Positions 1-13,735 of a stretch of DNA of 64,000 nt are shown piece after piece. Source of the stretch: Saksenaea vasiformis B4078 (taxonomy: Eukaryota; Mucoromycota; Mucoromycetes; Mucorales; Saksenaeaceae). How positions within the stretch are numbered: the stretch's first letter is position 1; each line of letters opens with the position of its first letter. Where the stretch lies: assembly GCA_000697055.1 (NCBI GenBank), contig JNDT01002297.1, forward strand, positions 186,001-250,000, read 5' to 3'. The translations under genes and the position numbers were made by a program. The notes beneath the pieces were generated by a model. It saw only the letters and a list, made by a program, of their open reading frames with translations. It did no database searches and had not been told where the DNA came from.

Positions 1-1
1 T

Positions 2-1122
2 CAATATACGGGACAAATGCTACATCGTAAGGTACGATCTAGCCCTTATTTCGATCAAAAAAAGTACCGTGAAGCACTGGAAGACGCGTTTATGAGTCTT
101 GACAACGATCTGAGGGAAGGTAGTCTTTAATAGCAGGAGTATCATTGTTTAATCGGAATCTAGATGAAGGTTTCGCTCATGATCTGTCCGGTTGTACGGC
201 AGTGACAGCGCTCATCACTCCTGAAAAGAAAATATATGTTGTAAGAGGTTACTTCCACTTAGGGAAATGGACATTAACTATTCATACTAGGCCAATGCGG
301 GAGATTCACGTGCTATTATCAGTGTGAAAGGAAGAGCAATTGCTTTATCGACGGACCACAAGCCGATGGACCAGATGGAATCACAACGCATTATTGCTGC
401 AGGTGGATTTGTAAAGTTTGGTCGTGTCAACGGTAAGTTTAGGAAAGAATGTGGTAATGCCTAAACAATGATGATAGGTAATCTTGCTTTATCGCGTGCC
501 ATCGGCGATTTTGAATTCAAGCAAAATCAGCATTTATCAGCAAAGGAGCAGATCGTTACATGTATGCCTTTTTGGTATATAACCGAGCTAATAAATCTGT
601 TGTAGGTCATCCGGACATTGTGGAGCATTGCATTACCGAAAATGATGAATTTTTCGTATTGGCCTGTGATGGTATTACCATCATCATTATTATGTGTATA
701 ACTGATTTCCTGTCATAGGAATCTGGGACTGCATGACAAATCAAGCAGTTGTCGATTTCATCTATGAGGAGATTTCCAGAAGGACGCCATTGGAGGAGAT
801 TTGCGAAATGATGACTGACCTCTGTCTTGCACCAGAGAGTGAGGCGACAGGTGTCGGCTGTGACAACATGTCAGTCATGATTATTGCTATATTGCATGGC
901 AAAACAGAAGAAGAATGGTATGATTGGATGGTGTCTCGTATCTCTGCGTCCAAAAAGACAGATCGCCTTGGGAACATACTTTCATTGGGTGGAGAAGAAG
1001 TGGCCAGTATCAATTCTGTGAATGAGACAAAAACTACAGAGCCTGCCAGCATCAGCTTGGCGGATGAGATGAAAACTACAGAACTGCCGAACAACGACGA
1101 ACTGCAAGCAAATCCCAACTAA
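2..1122 (+). CDS. PP2C-type Ser/Thr protein phosphatase (Ptc2/Ptc3-like), 5' truncated by window
   Basis: A metal-dependent PP2C phosphatase that removes phosphate from Ser/Thr in stress and cell-cycle signalling. About 296 residues are visible; the N-terminus lies left of the window. Exons: 2-119, 164-240, 291-432, 478-561, 606-671, 719-1122; introns are 44-50 nt with GT-AG ends, and all phases close. Family motifs in order: [14 protein letters not shown], the DHKP loop, [19 protein letters not shown] and GCDNMS; the Asp residues of the last two and of the GDSR motif are the usual Mn/Mg ligands. The C-terminal 70 residues after GCDNMS are acidic and low complexity, as in fungal Ptc2/3 tails. 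The assignment to PP2C is firm; the exact paralogue is inferred. Confidence 0.93.
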
Positions 1123-1256
1123 ACTAGATATACTTCCATTTGTAGATATCTCTACGGCATCTCTTTTTTATTATTATTATTATCTATCGTGTTCCTGTCC
1201 TTTCTCTAAGCGAAAGTTCTATATGTCCGTATGGACTGTCGAAATTTATCGGTGAT

Positions 1257-2006
<750 letters not shown>

Positions 2007-5000
2007 GCAGAAGCATCGTCCTCAGATGACTTCTGTTGCGCTTGCCCTTTTGACTGCACACAGCGGTGCCGCAAAAATTGCGGGAAGCCAGCATTATAGA
2101 GTCCGACAAAAATTCCTTGATATGAAAGACACATAATACAAATCAGAGCACATATTGTAATAGCGAATTGGCTTTGTCATTCTTGTGGAGAAAGAGTGGG
2201 GATGCTTAAGTCATCACGCTTCCACACGTAAACCGAAACCACTGTCCACGAGCAAAGATGTTCTCGTTCGTCCAATATCCAAGCTGCGCTAATGAGCGAG
2301 ATAGAAATGCCAGATGATATATCACATTATAGAAAAGAATGACGAAGGCAATGTATTACTACTTGTAAACTTAATAATTAGAAGAATGGCGTAAAGTGAT
2401 TATTATTGGTAATGTCAGGAAGCCATTGAAACCAGCTAAATAAAGCCAACTATATGTTTACGCCCACGATTTTTGAGATGCCGAAGATACCCGTCTTTGA
2501 AACGACACTTGCGCTTCTAAAGCAAACGCACTGCTTCACCTAATTCAAGTTGACTTTCTAAAGGAAGAAGTTAATTCATAAGGGAAATTGGCATTAGCAC
2601 CACCTATAGAATTCCTATTGATAGCGCCTTTGAAGACATAGAATACATGCCTTACGCCAGAAACTCATCAAGGAGCAGATATTGATCCGTCTTCTACTTG
2701 CTGCGTAAACGACTGGGTAATAGGTGGTTACGCTTGGCAAGAAATGGAAATATCGTTATGATGCCGCTCTCAGGCTTCTAAAGCGAAGCTACCCCAGCAC
2801 TCGTTGGCAGTATTTTGATGTTGCATCTGGTTCTGTACCAACGTACGCAAGCTGATATACTGTCCGAAATAGAGACTCCAATGCCTGTTCTATCGGTTCT
2901 TCTAGATACACCAATTGGCGCCTTCTCTCACGTTTCTTCGTCACTACATGGGTACTACAGTACGTCTTCCAATAGTATGTATTGGCTGATATCAACAACA
3001 AAAACGATAACATCCTTCACAGGATGGACCGACAAGCGATGAAACGTTTTTGCACGTCACTGGTACCGTCTGTTAACTGGCACAAAATAACTCCGTCAGA
3101 TATCATTCAGTTACCATATTTGTTTCATGCATCGTAGCGTTTTCGAGTGCACTAGACTTAAGAGAGGTTTCGGGAGGTCAGGGAACGCCCGCATGAAGGG
3201 AATGCCAAGATATCATCAGTTTTAGGGAGGTAAAAACCACCTAAAGGAGACTAAAACTTGCCGTAATGATATTATCAATTTTGTCAGAAGCCCCATACTA
3301 TTTGTCTAATAGCTGTTTAAATGACATTACATGTTCCTCTCTAATAGAAGGCTCCCAAGTGTCCTTAGCAACTATAAACAAACGCTCTCATGCCTGCCAA
3401 ATTGTCCATATGTCTAGCTCATGAGCAGTGACGGTTATTTTTCATTAAGTGCATGTGGTCACACATTCGTTTGTGGCGATAGATAGCCAGACATTGTATC
3501 GCTTCAAGTCCTCTACAATGCGTACTGCTGCTGGCCACTGTTGCCAAGGTCACCTCTCCCCGGTCCCACCAGACATGATGTAGGTCCGGATACCGTCGTT
3601 GGCGGTACTACCTTCACGAGTAAGTAAGAGCGGCGTCCAAGTTTCGTTCCATGCACTAACCTCGAATGTATTTTTATGCTACTTTATATGAATTCCATGT
3701 CCATCGTGGGACCAAGTTGATGTAAGTAGAGTAGGACCTACCCCCGGATTATATATTAACAACCGCATATCCAATCCTCCTTTAGCGCAGACGTAAAATT
3801 TATATCAATTAACGTAAAAATGCACTCAATAGATAGCAACACGTCATAATCATCAGATAGCGTCGTGATATTTTAAAATGAAAATGGATTGGCTAATGCT
3901 TTGAGACTCTTGGTCGAGTTGATTAAATGAAACTCGTTGCCCTTTTTACAAGTGCTATCAATTAGAACTTATGTGTAAGAGAAACGACAATGATAGTGAC
4001 GCGTGCCTAAATGTTAATTTATTGTTGTCATTTCTCACGAGGAGTTGAGGAACACCAGCTAAACTTAAATAAATGCTGTCTAGGAAACGCAAACATGGGT
4101 AATGACGGAATGCTGTATCTAGTAGAGATTTTAGTCATCGTAATAGTCTTGTTGCACGATTATCGTATGGAGTATGCCGACGGTAAGGGAATTGAATAGA
4201 AGATTGTATAGATGTAGCATATGAAATATCTTTTGTAACACAGTGTGTCAAATACGACACATTTTTACCTACAGCAGATTGATCCCTCAGAGGACGCAAA
4301 AGCATCCATGATTAGGAAATACAATAAGTGTTTGTATGTCGTTTACCCGCTTGCCGGAGGCGTAGGCATCCTTGCATGGCGTTTTGCTGCCCCATATGGC
4401 ATGACTATATTTGAGTTATGACGATCTAGAGGATTGCAAGTAATACAATGCTTGGTAAAAGACTAGCAAGGCTGAATGTATAACGACGTTTACTTAGTAA
4501 TGGCTAAAGAACGCCATCACAGCCGAGACGGCCTAGGACAGAGCTCATGCAGACTGGGAGAAAGGACATGGACGATCCTGTATGTGTGATGAATCGACAT
4601 CTTAACCGGGGATATAATGAATGGATACAGAGCCAAAAAAGAAATTGGTCTTCTTAAACGCATATCACAGCCTTCTATCTGAAATGTCTTCTATGCGAGA
4701 CGACTTTGTATCAGATAACGGAGAAGTGGTCGTACAAACGAATGGCATGCATGGCGTAGCACTACATTGCTGTTGAAAGAATTTACCATTCGCAGCGTAA
4801 ACTCCATTTGGAACAAGCGCTAGATAATCTTAAGCTGACATAGAATTATATGAAAATTTCAATACATTTGTAAGACTATGTTGTCAATCGAGAAGAACGT
4901 GTGCAACGTATTCTAGGAAGGTTGGGATCAACTTTAAGGGCCCTCGTACCTGTGTAACCGTTCTCGTTAAGCACCTCGATTCACCTGATATTAAGGCGCA

Positions 5001-5936
5001 CGCAATGCATGTACACTCCCGCCATATGCTTACCATGTATCCCATTATCTCGATGTATTTGCGTTTAGTATATACGGTTTTGTTACATTGAAGTGAGGAA
5101 GGGTGCACAATCCTTTTGCGGTAATGTGGGGAGATGAGAGCCAACAAAAAACTGGTGATCTTCGGCTGATCTTTGATCCAATTCCGATGAGGGAAGAGCT
5201 GGCGGTGATTCTTATGACACTCGTATCAACTGATTTAGAAAGGTCAATGCATAAGGTACGTATCCTTGTATGGCATCTAAAAAGAAAGACATTTGTATGC
5301 TTGTATTTTACATCATTGCATAACAGAGACTAGGATTTCGGCTACATTACCAAGTGTTTCACAATCAACTGAGACATCGTGGCTCCCATCTGCCATGGTG
5401 CATTGAGCTATGCAAGGTATAGTTTGAACTTTATCGTACCATGCAGAAGAAAAAATGGTTACCAACTGTTCAAATATCCCGTTTTATACTTTATTTGTAA
5501 GACAAGCAAATACACGCTCTTAGTGGGAAGTAGCTTTGACGGTGTCGTTACCTGCCACGTGAGACGACAGTTGTCATGGGATCTGACTTACCGATGATTT
5601 CCCCGAGCCGGCGTGGACGGTATCTACCGAGCAGCTGGCCGGCAAGTATGACACATTCTTGTGAACATCAGCAAATCACACGATCGCAGATCGTCCAATA
5701 CCGATTTACAATTTCCATTCAGTTGAGAGAAAAGAACCATTGAAATAAGGAGAACGGAAAACTTAAACTGGTTACACTAACTGACAGAGTTCTATGTGAG
5801 CTTGAGGAGGTAGAATAATCTGTGGGAGTTGAGAAAAACATTTTCACTCCTATCAAAGGATGTTACACATCCCCATCTCGTAATCCTATTTAATCAGCGA
5901 CATCAGACACATCTAGCCAGGTTCTCCACTTCTCTC
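2007..5936. other. gene-poor stretch between TAD2 and the IDO gene
   Basis: About 3.9 kb in which I recognise no intact gene. Open frames are short (up to about 110 codons) and show no family motif. A frame at 5103-5261 (+) ends in a good splice donor but matches nothing I know. The stretch holds one copy of the inverted-repeat element at 3664-3827. The texture suggests old, decayed mobile DNA; this is an inference. Confidence 0.5.
3664..3827. mobile_element. MITE-like inverted-repeat element, copy 1
   Basis: Imperfect terminal inverted repeats of about 38 bp (3664-3702 against 3790-3827) enclose a core containing GGGACCAAGTTGATGTAAGT, shared exactly with the copy at 23.9 kb. Within the core, 3722-3785 has the form of a short intron (GTAAGT ... 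TTTAG). Related copies lie at 23878-24041, 31110-31290 and about 44690-44851. No target-site duplication is evident. Confidence 0.6.
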
Positions 5937-7829
5937 ATGTCAGTCATGTACTCCATGCGTCCACTTGAAGATTACGACATTTCCCCTGAGACAGGTTTTC
6001 TCCCTCCCGAGCCGCCACTCCGTCGGTTGCCAGGCCCCTATTTCGCTCCCTGGGAAACTATGATGGACGATTTTAATGGCCTTCTTTTGGCGGGCAAACT
6101 TCGAGAGAAAATCCACAAGGTAAATTACCACTCAGTAAACGACATATAATTCTGACATCCTTTCTCTGAATAGTTACCCTTACTTGATCACACAAAACTC
6201 AAAAACACCCGGGAGTATCAACGTGCATTTCTGATTTTGTGCATGCTTTCCCACAGTTACGTATGGGGAAAGCTTGAAAAGACATCTGAGGTAAGTAGGG
6301 TGATCTTTGCTGTATCACTTGTGTGAGCAAACATCTAATTTTCCCACGGTCAGACACTACCTGCCAACCTTGCAGTACCATGGACAGCTATTGCTAATCA
6401 CCTTGGCCTCTGCCCTGTTGTATGCCATGCGGCCGTAGTTCTATGGAATTATCGTCTCTTAGATAATAAAGGACCTGTTGACCTGAGGTAGGTTGTCGGA
6501 GATGAAGTTTTGTCCTTACTGACTTGGCATAGCAATCTGGCCGCTCTTGCCACTTATTCTGGTTCCTTGGATGAAGCCTGGTTTTACCTGGTTACCACCG
6601 GTATCGAGAGCGCTGGCGCCCCCTGCCTAAAAGCTATTGTTTCATCCATTGACCATGTAAAAAACAACAATTTGGAAGGCCTGGAAGCAGATCTTACGAC
6701 GATCGAGTCGGCCCTCAAAGACATGAACAGTGTGCTTGAGCGCATGTTTGAGAAATGTGACCCTTACGTCTTCTATTGGAAAATCCGTCCCTATCTAGCT
6801 GGTTGGGAAAATATGGCAGAAGCAGGTCTCCCATTTGGTTTGATATATGAAGGTGTTGACAACACCTGGCACGCTGAAACAGACGAATACGGAGACATGA
6901 GTCATTTATCAGAAGGTGAACGGTTATTGCGACAGTATCGTCGTTATGCGGGTGGCAGCGCTGCCCAGAGCAGTCTAATCGCAGCACTGGATGTTGCATT
7001 GGGCGTTGAGCATTTTCCGACCGGTCAGAAACCTCCCGTAATAAAGCTTGATACAACAAACGACAGATATACGCGGCTACCTTCCACAATGCCAGTAGAT
7101 GAGCTGAACTCTGCAGGGTCTGCTTCTCCTCGTACACCCCCTGCATTTGTCCGCACAAACCGAAATGCGTTTTTGCGTGCCATGCGCAAGTATATGCCTA
7201 GACCACATCGCGAGTTTCTAGAAGATCTTGAACTGGCGGGAAATCTGCGCGCATTCATGTTGGACCTCCAAGAACGAATCCAGCTTGGCGAGGTATCGAA
7301 GGATGAACAACGTTTATTAGACCTGTACAACGGCTGTGTACACCAAGTCAAACTTTTCCGAGACAAGCATGTCCAAATCGTCAGTTTATATATCGTCAGC
7401 CAAGCAAGAAAGGGTCCAAACATTGCCCATGGAGGATTTGCTATCGATAAAATGAAGGAGCCAGCGTCTAATGAGAAGAGCGAGGAACCATCTACCGAGG
7501 AAAGCACGACAAAAACGCATAATGTGCTCTATCCACAAACCGCCCTTGAGACCGCACCTGTGATTCGCGCGGGCTCCGTTTCCGCTAAAATGACACATCT
7601 CTTCCCGCAACTCGGTCTTGCCAAATACGTTGATCCTAAAACGGGAGTAGTTCGCGGCACGGGGGGAACGAACGTGATGCCATTTTTAAAACAGTCGCGT
7701 GACGAAACTAAGAGTGCTATGATTATACCAAACACTGAACCACAGCAACAACAACAACAACAACAGGACGAGCGGGACGGCAACGATTCGTCACAAAAAT
7801 CCTGGACGGAATGGTTAATGCGCCGATAA
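5937..7829 (+). CDS. BNA2: indoleamine 2,3-dioxygenase (Bna2/IDO family)
   Basis: Haem enzyme that opens the indole ring of tryptophan to N-formylkynurenine, the first step of the kynurenine/NAD pathway. Exons 5937-6119, 6174-6290, 6354-6487, 6533-7829 (introns 45-63 nt); 576 residues. Family blocks include the N-terminal DYDISPETGFLPPEPP, PYLAGWENM, GLIYEGV, GGSAAQSSL, MRKYMPRPHREFL and RDKHVQIVSLY, whose His (about residue 424) is the expected proximal haem ligand. The first three ATGs (5937, 5946, 5955) are close together; I chose the first. After the catalytic core there is a roughly 130-residue tail, partly disordered and carrying a run of eight Gln, which makes the protein longer than the usual 400-450 residues. 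Confidence 0.94.
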
Positions 7830-7984
7830 AGGAATAGCGTTTCTTTAAAATATACTTTTTTACATGTTATTGCCTTTTTCATCTGTTCGTCACTTGAATC
7901 TCGGCAAAACTAACAAGAACATGATTGCTGCCAGATTTGTTTAGCGATGCCATCTAGCGATGTTGCTTTGAATATTTGATTAAG

Positions 7985-8236
7985 TCATTCCATACTTAGG
8001 AAGCTTGAAGGACCTTCTCGAGGAGAATCGGATGGTTTTCTGTTTGCGATTTTAATGACACTTGACCGTTTGGAGGGTGATCCGCACACTTTATTACTTG
8101 GTTGCAGCCCGAAATCGCTTTTTTCTAAAAGTATCTCATAGTAGACACCACTTTTCAAGACTTGCTGTAACCACACGACAAGCTCGCCGCGAGATAGTTG
8201 TGCATAAATCGGCCTAACGCCAAGGGAATGACTCAT
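7985..8236 (-). CDS. possible small protein, unrecognised
   Basis: An 83-codon frame from an ATG at 8236, lying between the convergent IDO gene and a non-coding stretch. The first half (GELVVWLQQVLKSGVYYEIL) looks like a folded amphipathic segment and the rest is basic and Ser/Pro-rich. I see no family motif, no splice sites that extend it and no clear promoter. It could be a genuine small gene, a terminal exon of something decayed, or chance. Confidence 0.25.
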   Translation of the reverse strand: MSHSLGVRPIYAQLSRGELVVWLQQVLKSGVYYEILLEKSDFGLQPSNKVCGSPSKRSSVIKIANRKPSDSPREGPSSFLSME

Positions 8237-9562
8237 CCGTCCCGTACTGTGCTATACTTCCCATTATTGATACCTCCTTTGAAATATAACTTACGTAAAC
8301 CTTAATTCTGATGGAGCAGCCCGTGATATCTCAAAAAGGCCCCGAGCTACTTTTGACCATCTATGAATAGTCTATGCGCTGTCTGGTCGCATGACGTAGT
8401 TGGCGCGACGAAAGTTCAAATCTTGATGATATGCTTAATTATTGCGCAAATGTTTATATGGTTGTCGACCTTTGATGTGATAGGAACAGCCCCAGAAACG
8501 AAGCCAGTATTCTGCAGGTTAATCTATGATTGCAAATAAACCAGCCCATAACGTTAGGCCTTATACGTTGAGATCAACGGTACATCTTCACAGTTAAAAG
8601 ATGAGTGCCTACAAAAGATTATCTACGTGACACATACTAACAACAGATGGCTTGATAAATTTTATTGACCGCTTTCTTCATATCTTATCCATCTATTCTA
8701 ATCAGTACTTGGCGAAAGTGGATCTAGGACAACATGTCGTTCGATAACTGGGTCTTTAGCCGGCTATATGTGCCAATGAGGTCTTGGGAAATCCTGGTTT
8801 TCTCATACGGAACCAAAAAATCTTCGTTGATCAATGATTCATTTAAGCAACAAAGCGTTTGCTTCCCTTAATATTGAAGCTTATTGTTTATTGCATGTAT
8901 TTATTATGCTAATCTATATAACTTCTGCGCCAACTTTGCGCTAAGACCGTAAATCGAAGCCAAATTCAATAATGCAGACTCGACGCGAAATGATACCATG
9001 TGAATGTTTCGAGTCGAGCACCGAGATTAAAGAGTACTTCTCCAAGATAAATTATATGAAATTGGCGGTAAAGATGAGTTTGGAAAGTTGCTCTTTGGTA
9101 AAATGGATCTGACTGTTGGTCAGATTGTCCTGCAGTCTCCCGTTGGATCGCCAATAGAAATGTACAAAGAAATAAGATGTACACTATTCTACGAGCGATG
9201 AGCGGGTTGGAACGCGACCCAAGATCTGACGATTCAGTGTAAAATATGGATATTACTGGGCATGACGCCACTACAGACAAGATGGTCTGGGGTCATGCAG
9301 GCTAAGCAGTAAAAAAGACACAAGCCTTTCCCTCATCCGAAGCTAATGCAAACTGATGCAAAAGCACACGAAAAATCCAATATCTTGACTGGGCAAACGC
9401 TGGTCCGGTTGGAATGACACCCATTAATAACGAGGATCCAAAATAATATGATAAAGTGCATTTTGCAAAGAAATGTCAATGAAAGGAAAAAATAAGATTA
9501 CAAAGGCATGCAGATATGCTTTTTAACCAAAGCCCATTGGGCACAGGCTTTCATCGTGCTGG
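8237..9562. other. intergenic stretch, nothing recognised
   Basis: About 1.3 kb downstream of the Ctk2-like gene. A 9050-9201 (+) frame stays open but has no recognisable motif. No repeat shared with the rest of the window was noticed. Confidence 0.4.
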
Positions 9563-10885
9563 TTATGGTGTAGGTTGCGAAAAGTGATACGATACTGTGT
9601 GCTGATTTGTATTGACGAGATCCAACGGTGTAGTGCCATCGAACTCCCAATCGGGCACCCTGGCTCTCATTTCCTGCCGAGTCACATCGTCCATATTTGG
9701 ATCAGCTCCTCTTCGATGGGCTTGCTCATTGAGTTCAATTTTGATTCGGGTAAACAGTGATGTATCGTCATGAGTATTGTTGAGAATGTAAAGATCCAGC
9801 ACTTGTTGACAGATATCTGATCATAACGTTAAACACAGCATATGCGACAGGTCTCTCATTACCTTCAATATCGTCGATACGTGACAAAAAGAATTGATCC
9901 CATGGCTGTTTTTCTGGTAATCCCTTGAATAAATTATCTTCCTCTTTTAATAATCGTGACGCAAGATATATACATCCCGCCGCTATAGTATGCGCAGGAT
10001 ATTCGACACATAACGCCGTTCGGTAGCTAGTAATTTATTAATACCTCAAAGTCTGATCCCAATCCTCTACTCTCACCTATCCACAGCTAATGTATATGCT
10101 TTGTGCGCTAATCGCTTTCCATCCAACGCTTCAAATGCTAGGAACCCATTTTAGCCAAGAGAATTGATTAAAATCCTGATTACCTTGGATCCATTTGACA
10201 AATTTGACTACGTATTCATAGGGGTGCCGAAGCTGGAAATCGAAACAAAGTATTTCTAACAGCAACTTTTCATACCCAATGATTTTGCGCCGTCGTTCTT
10301 CTGATACCTGTAGACGATTCATGAACATCTAGCGTAATTCAACAGCTGTACTTACGTTCTCTGGGTCCAATTCCTTACTATCCGGATATTTGACACTGTG
10401 TACTGCTACAAAGATATCTTTTAACTTTTTTATCGTTTCTTCTATCTTTGATGCAACAAATATGCACGTAACACTGATATCCTGCAGTTACACACTCAGA
10501 TCAGCACGTATTCTACTTTCTTTGTGACTTACCTGAGGAGAATATTCCCGTATCGAATAATAGAGAAAAAATCGATGGTACAGGGCTTGAGCAGTGCTTA
10601 TAGTCGTTTGTGGACTGAATTGAACCAAGTCAACATGGAGTCTTCCTCATGTTATGATTCCACTTACAATCCAAGCTTTTTGCCTACGTCCTGGATAAAT
10701 TTGCAGCTTGAATTACGAGCGGCGTTTTCTTTAATAGCTATTGTAGTTGGCTTCTTTAAACTGGATAATGTGGCTAATTGGCGTTTCGTGAAGTAGGGTT
10801 GAAAACGGCGCTTAAACGATACACCAGAAGTAATTGCAACGGGTGTTGATGGAGTAGTTGCTGATACTGGAGAAGAGCCACTCAT
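9563..10885 (-). CDS. Ctk2/Bur2-like cyclin, partner of a Pol II CTD kinase
   Basis: Cyclin-box protein of the K/T/Ctk2 type, which would activate a CDK that phosphorylates the RNA polymerase II C-terminal domain. Seven exons: 10885-10668, 10614-10533, 10481-10356, 10307-10184, 10137-10077, 10026-9863, 9816-9563; introns 46-53 nt; 342 residues. Recognisable cyclin-box text: QPYFTKRQL, ENAARNSSCKFIQDVGKKL, ALYHRFFLYYSIREYSPQD, CIFVASKIEETIKKLKDI, then EERRRKIIGYEKLLLEILCFDF and AAGCIYLASRLL in the second fold. The start at 10885 opens a Ser/Thr/Pro-rich leader; an upstream in-frame ATG at 10969 is possible. Assignment to Ctk2 rather than Bur2 or Pch1 is inferred. Confidence 0.88.
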
Positions 10886-10969
10886 TGTTCTCGGACATGG
10901 AGCAACCAGCTCTTTTGCAAGGAAATTGCCCTTCGGACACATTGGACGAAAGTCACAGGTTTCCATCAT

Positions 10970-12223
10970 CAGCCTGCCTTATCCCACGTAATTTACGGGA
11001 ACCCAGTGGTGCACTGCAAAAGTGTCAGCGCGTATACTAAACATATGAGAGGCCTACCCTTTAACCGGTGAAGCACGTTTTTGAAATGTATTCAGTATAG
11101 AATTGACTGAGATATACAACTTTCGGATACATGAATGACTGACAGAAAAACAACATGTTGACAACGAACCTGTAAATACAATTTAAAAAATGGTTAAAAT
11201 ATATATGCAACTTACCTTTGTATCGCGCCGTATTATCTACGGTGATACACGCGGATGGACTACAAGATGGCAGGCATTCATGTCATACACGACACTTTTT
11301 CAGAATGAGGCCAAATGTAAGTCAGCGAGGATTTGCCAACAGGTGATAGCTTTTCTGAAGCCTGTAAGCCATCTTGTAGCCCGGATGGATATCTAAGGAA
11401 ACATAATGAAATATCTGGCTGTGGAATAAAAAACGAGAAAAATACTTATCGGAAAAGGTCGTCTTTCTTCGTCATCTCACATGATTTGCATCAGTAAAGA
11501 AGAGAGAAGTGAAAAGTATGCTTGAGCTTCAATTTGATCCACCTTTTCATGGCTTTATCATCAGTTTATTTTCCCTGGATATAGTTTATAAATATGAATG
11601 ATGTCAATGAAGGGTTATTATATGTGGCAAACACTTCTCCTGATGAAACGGAGGTCGTCATGGACAGGATACGGAAGAACAGTGGTTTCATCCTTCATCA
11701 TGCTTATGCGCCCATTGACTGCGAATGATGCATTAACTTATATTGCATACTTGCGAAAATTAATCTTTACCTTTTGAAAGCGACGGGAAACTGAAAAGAA
11801 AGAAGGAAAAAAGCGCAGACATGCTCGGATTTTTTGTTGTCCTCAAAGAAAAAAAAGAAAGGTTTGAGACTGTAGGCATTGAAAGAGATACAACAGCCGA
11901 ATAGATTTGGCAGAGAGCGAGTATCGAATTTCTGCATGTCAGAACAAGGTCATCTTATGCTGTTCCATGGATTACTTGGGATACGTGCGTTGACGTAATT
12001 CATTGTGATAAGTTATCGCAGTACTCCAACTGGAACGTGTAAGATAAGGAAATGCATGAACCGCTTCTTTACTTTTTTTGAGACTGGGATTGACCACGTG
12101 CATAGGATCATCCACGTCAACAGTTTAGACGTATCATCATTGAACAAAGAACTTGACTGATCTTCGATGCCGATCACCGCTCCATTGGTCTTCATCACGC
12201 CGCTTTGCGATGCAAGAGATGAA
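10970..12223. other. intergenic stretch upstream of the Ctk2-like gene
   Basis: Roughly 1.25 kb with only short open frames (largest 68 codons at 11190-11396). No gene, RNA or repeat shared with the rest of the window was recognised. The first 150 bp should include the promoter of the minus-strand cyclin gene. Confidence 0.4.
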
Positions 12224-12628
12224 CACTATGGGAAAAAGCATAACATGAATCTCACAGAAATCTAACAGAAATCTAAAGTGAGAATATAACGCAAATCTAA
12301 CAATTTTCGGATGATGTTAGATCTGTGTTATATTTTGATCTCAGATTTCCGTTAGATTTTTGTTAGATTTAAAGAAAAGGGCAGGTCTCTTTGTTCATAC
12401 ACGTGTTCTACAATTGTATTCAATATCTGTTTACTGACACCATATTCATACTTGTTTTCTTTCACTTTCTTTATCATTAGACGTATATTAGGCTTACGTT
12501 AGATTTACGTTAGATTTGTGTCATACATACTACACTGTTTATAATGTGTTATGTTCTGTTATATTGTGTTATACAAATTAAATTTATGTTAGATTTACGT
12601 CAAGCGTCATAGTTCTTTTCCCATAGTG
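12224..12628. mobile_element. non-autonomous TIR DNA element with subterminal repeats
   Basis: A 405-bp element whose ends are inverted copies of CACTATGGGAAAA (left 12224-12236, right 12616-12628, one mismatch zone inward). Inside the ends there are many copies of a short motif, AAATCTAAC on the left half and its complement GTTAGATTT on the right half, often spaced about 10 bp apart. Such clustered subterminal motifs are usual transposase-binding sites in MITE-like elements. No open frame of note; no clear target-site duplication at the borders. Confidence 0.75.
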
Positions 12629-13735
12629 CGAAATATGTTCATTAATCCATCGGATAGTAACATTTGTTGGTACACAGTCGATTGAAACGCGCGATTTACT
12701 GCAGCAAACTTCAAATCTTTAATTCATCCGCTATAAGGGACGCTCATAGAGACATCTACAATGGCAAATAAAGGGAACGAGATGTGCTAGCTAAACTAGC
12801 AAAGGGAGAAGACCAACGACAGAGGTCCTTTGAACGACGACGGTGTACATCATTGGTGTATCATCGAGGATGAACCACAAATTGAGTATTCCAGAAGGCA
12901 GGAGGGGAGTTTGCTGATGGTTTGGTATGATGGGACGGATGGAGTGAGATTCCCGAGGTGTCTCTTCATTCTATTGGTTGCTTATAACATAACTCATATG
13001 GATTTTAACGCTGAATTCTGCTGTATAAGATGGTTTAAACAACCTATCCGTAAGATAAACCAAAATCTGCAATTCCTAAAAGTTGAGCATGACTCGGGGG
13101 ACGGGATTTCCTTCGCACACACCGACAACAGTCCTTCTTGGTATGTCCGAAGGAAAATTCGTTGCCAAAGGGAAACTTTTTGGGGTGGAAACTCCGACAG
13201 CTGACTTCAGTTTCGACTGTCGATGCCTGCCCAGTTCTCTGAGCCAACAGGATAGCCAAAATGAAGTGCTGAATTATTGGTGGTTCAATAATGATTTAGA
13301 GTAAAGTGCAGACATCAGAATAGCAAGTGTTTATAGGAAATGAAGCGCAGGAATTGAACGGAGCGGCGTTGCTCAATGATAGCCTGCATTGGACGCAAGT
13401 ATACGCGAAACTCGAGTAGGGACGACGGGCAACTTTATTCAAGTCAAGGCTCTAACTAGGACTACGCAAGCGAAAGTGGTACAACAGCAGACTACTAAAA
13501 ATTAAACACAGCAAAAGACATTATTTCTTTATTTGTCACTAGTTCAGAATTGTAGTAATTGTTATTTATGGAAATTGTGTAGGCTCATCCTACAATAAAA
13601 AGTATTAGATCTGTACGCTAAAAAGTATAGTTTCATTTGCCATAAGCCAAATCCCATCAGAAGGTTCATAGTTTTCGAGAATTGCTACGAGGCATGTGCA
13701 AAAAGACGTTAGCATCACTACTTCCTTGCTGTGTC
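12629..13735. other. intergenic stretch, two short unrecognised frames
   Basis: Frames at 12830-13204 and 13083-13304 (both +) overlap in different phases and show no domain. The last 150 bp lies just beyond the stop codon of the minus-strand LUC7-like gene and would hold its 3' UTR. Confidence 0.35.

Noticed and set aside
5103..5333. Plus-strand frame ending in a good splice donor
   Set aside because: I could not find a matching downstream exon with coding character, and the surroundings look like decayed repeat DNA.
12250..12610. Regularly recurring GTTAGATTT/AAATCTAAC motifs considered as a CRISPR-like or satellite array
   Set aside because: Spacing is irregular, motifs invert at the middle, and the whole set lies inside terminal inverted repeats of a transposon; the host is also a eukaryote.
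12830..13304. Two overlapping plus-strand frames of 124 and 73 codons
   Set aside because: Different phases, no domain, no splice-supported extension; not distinguishable from chance.
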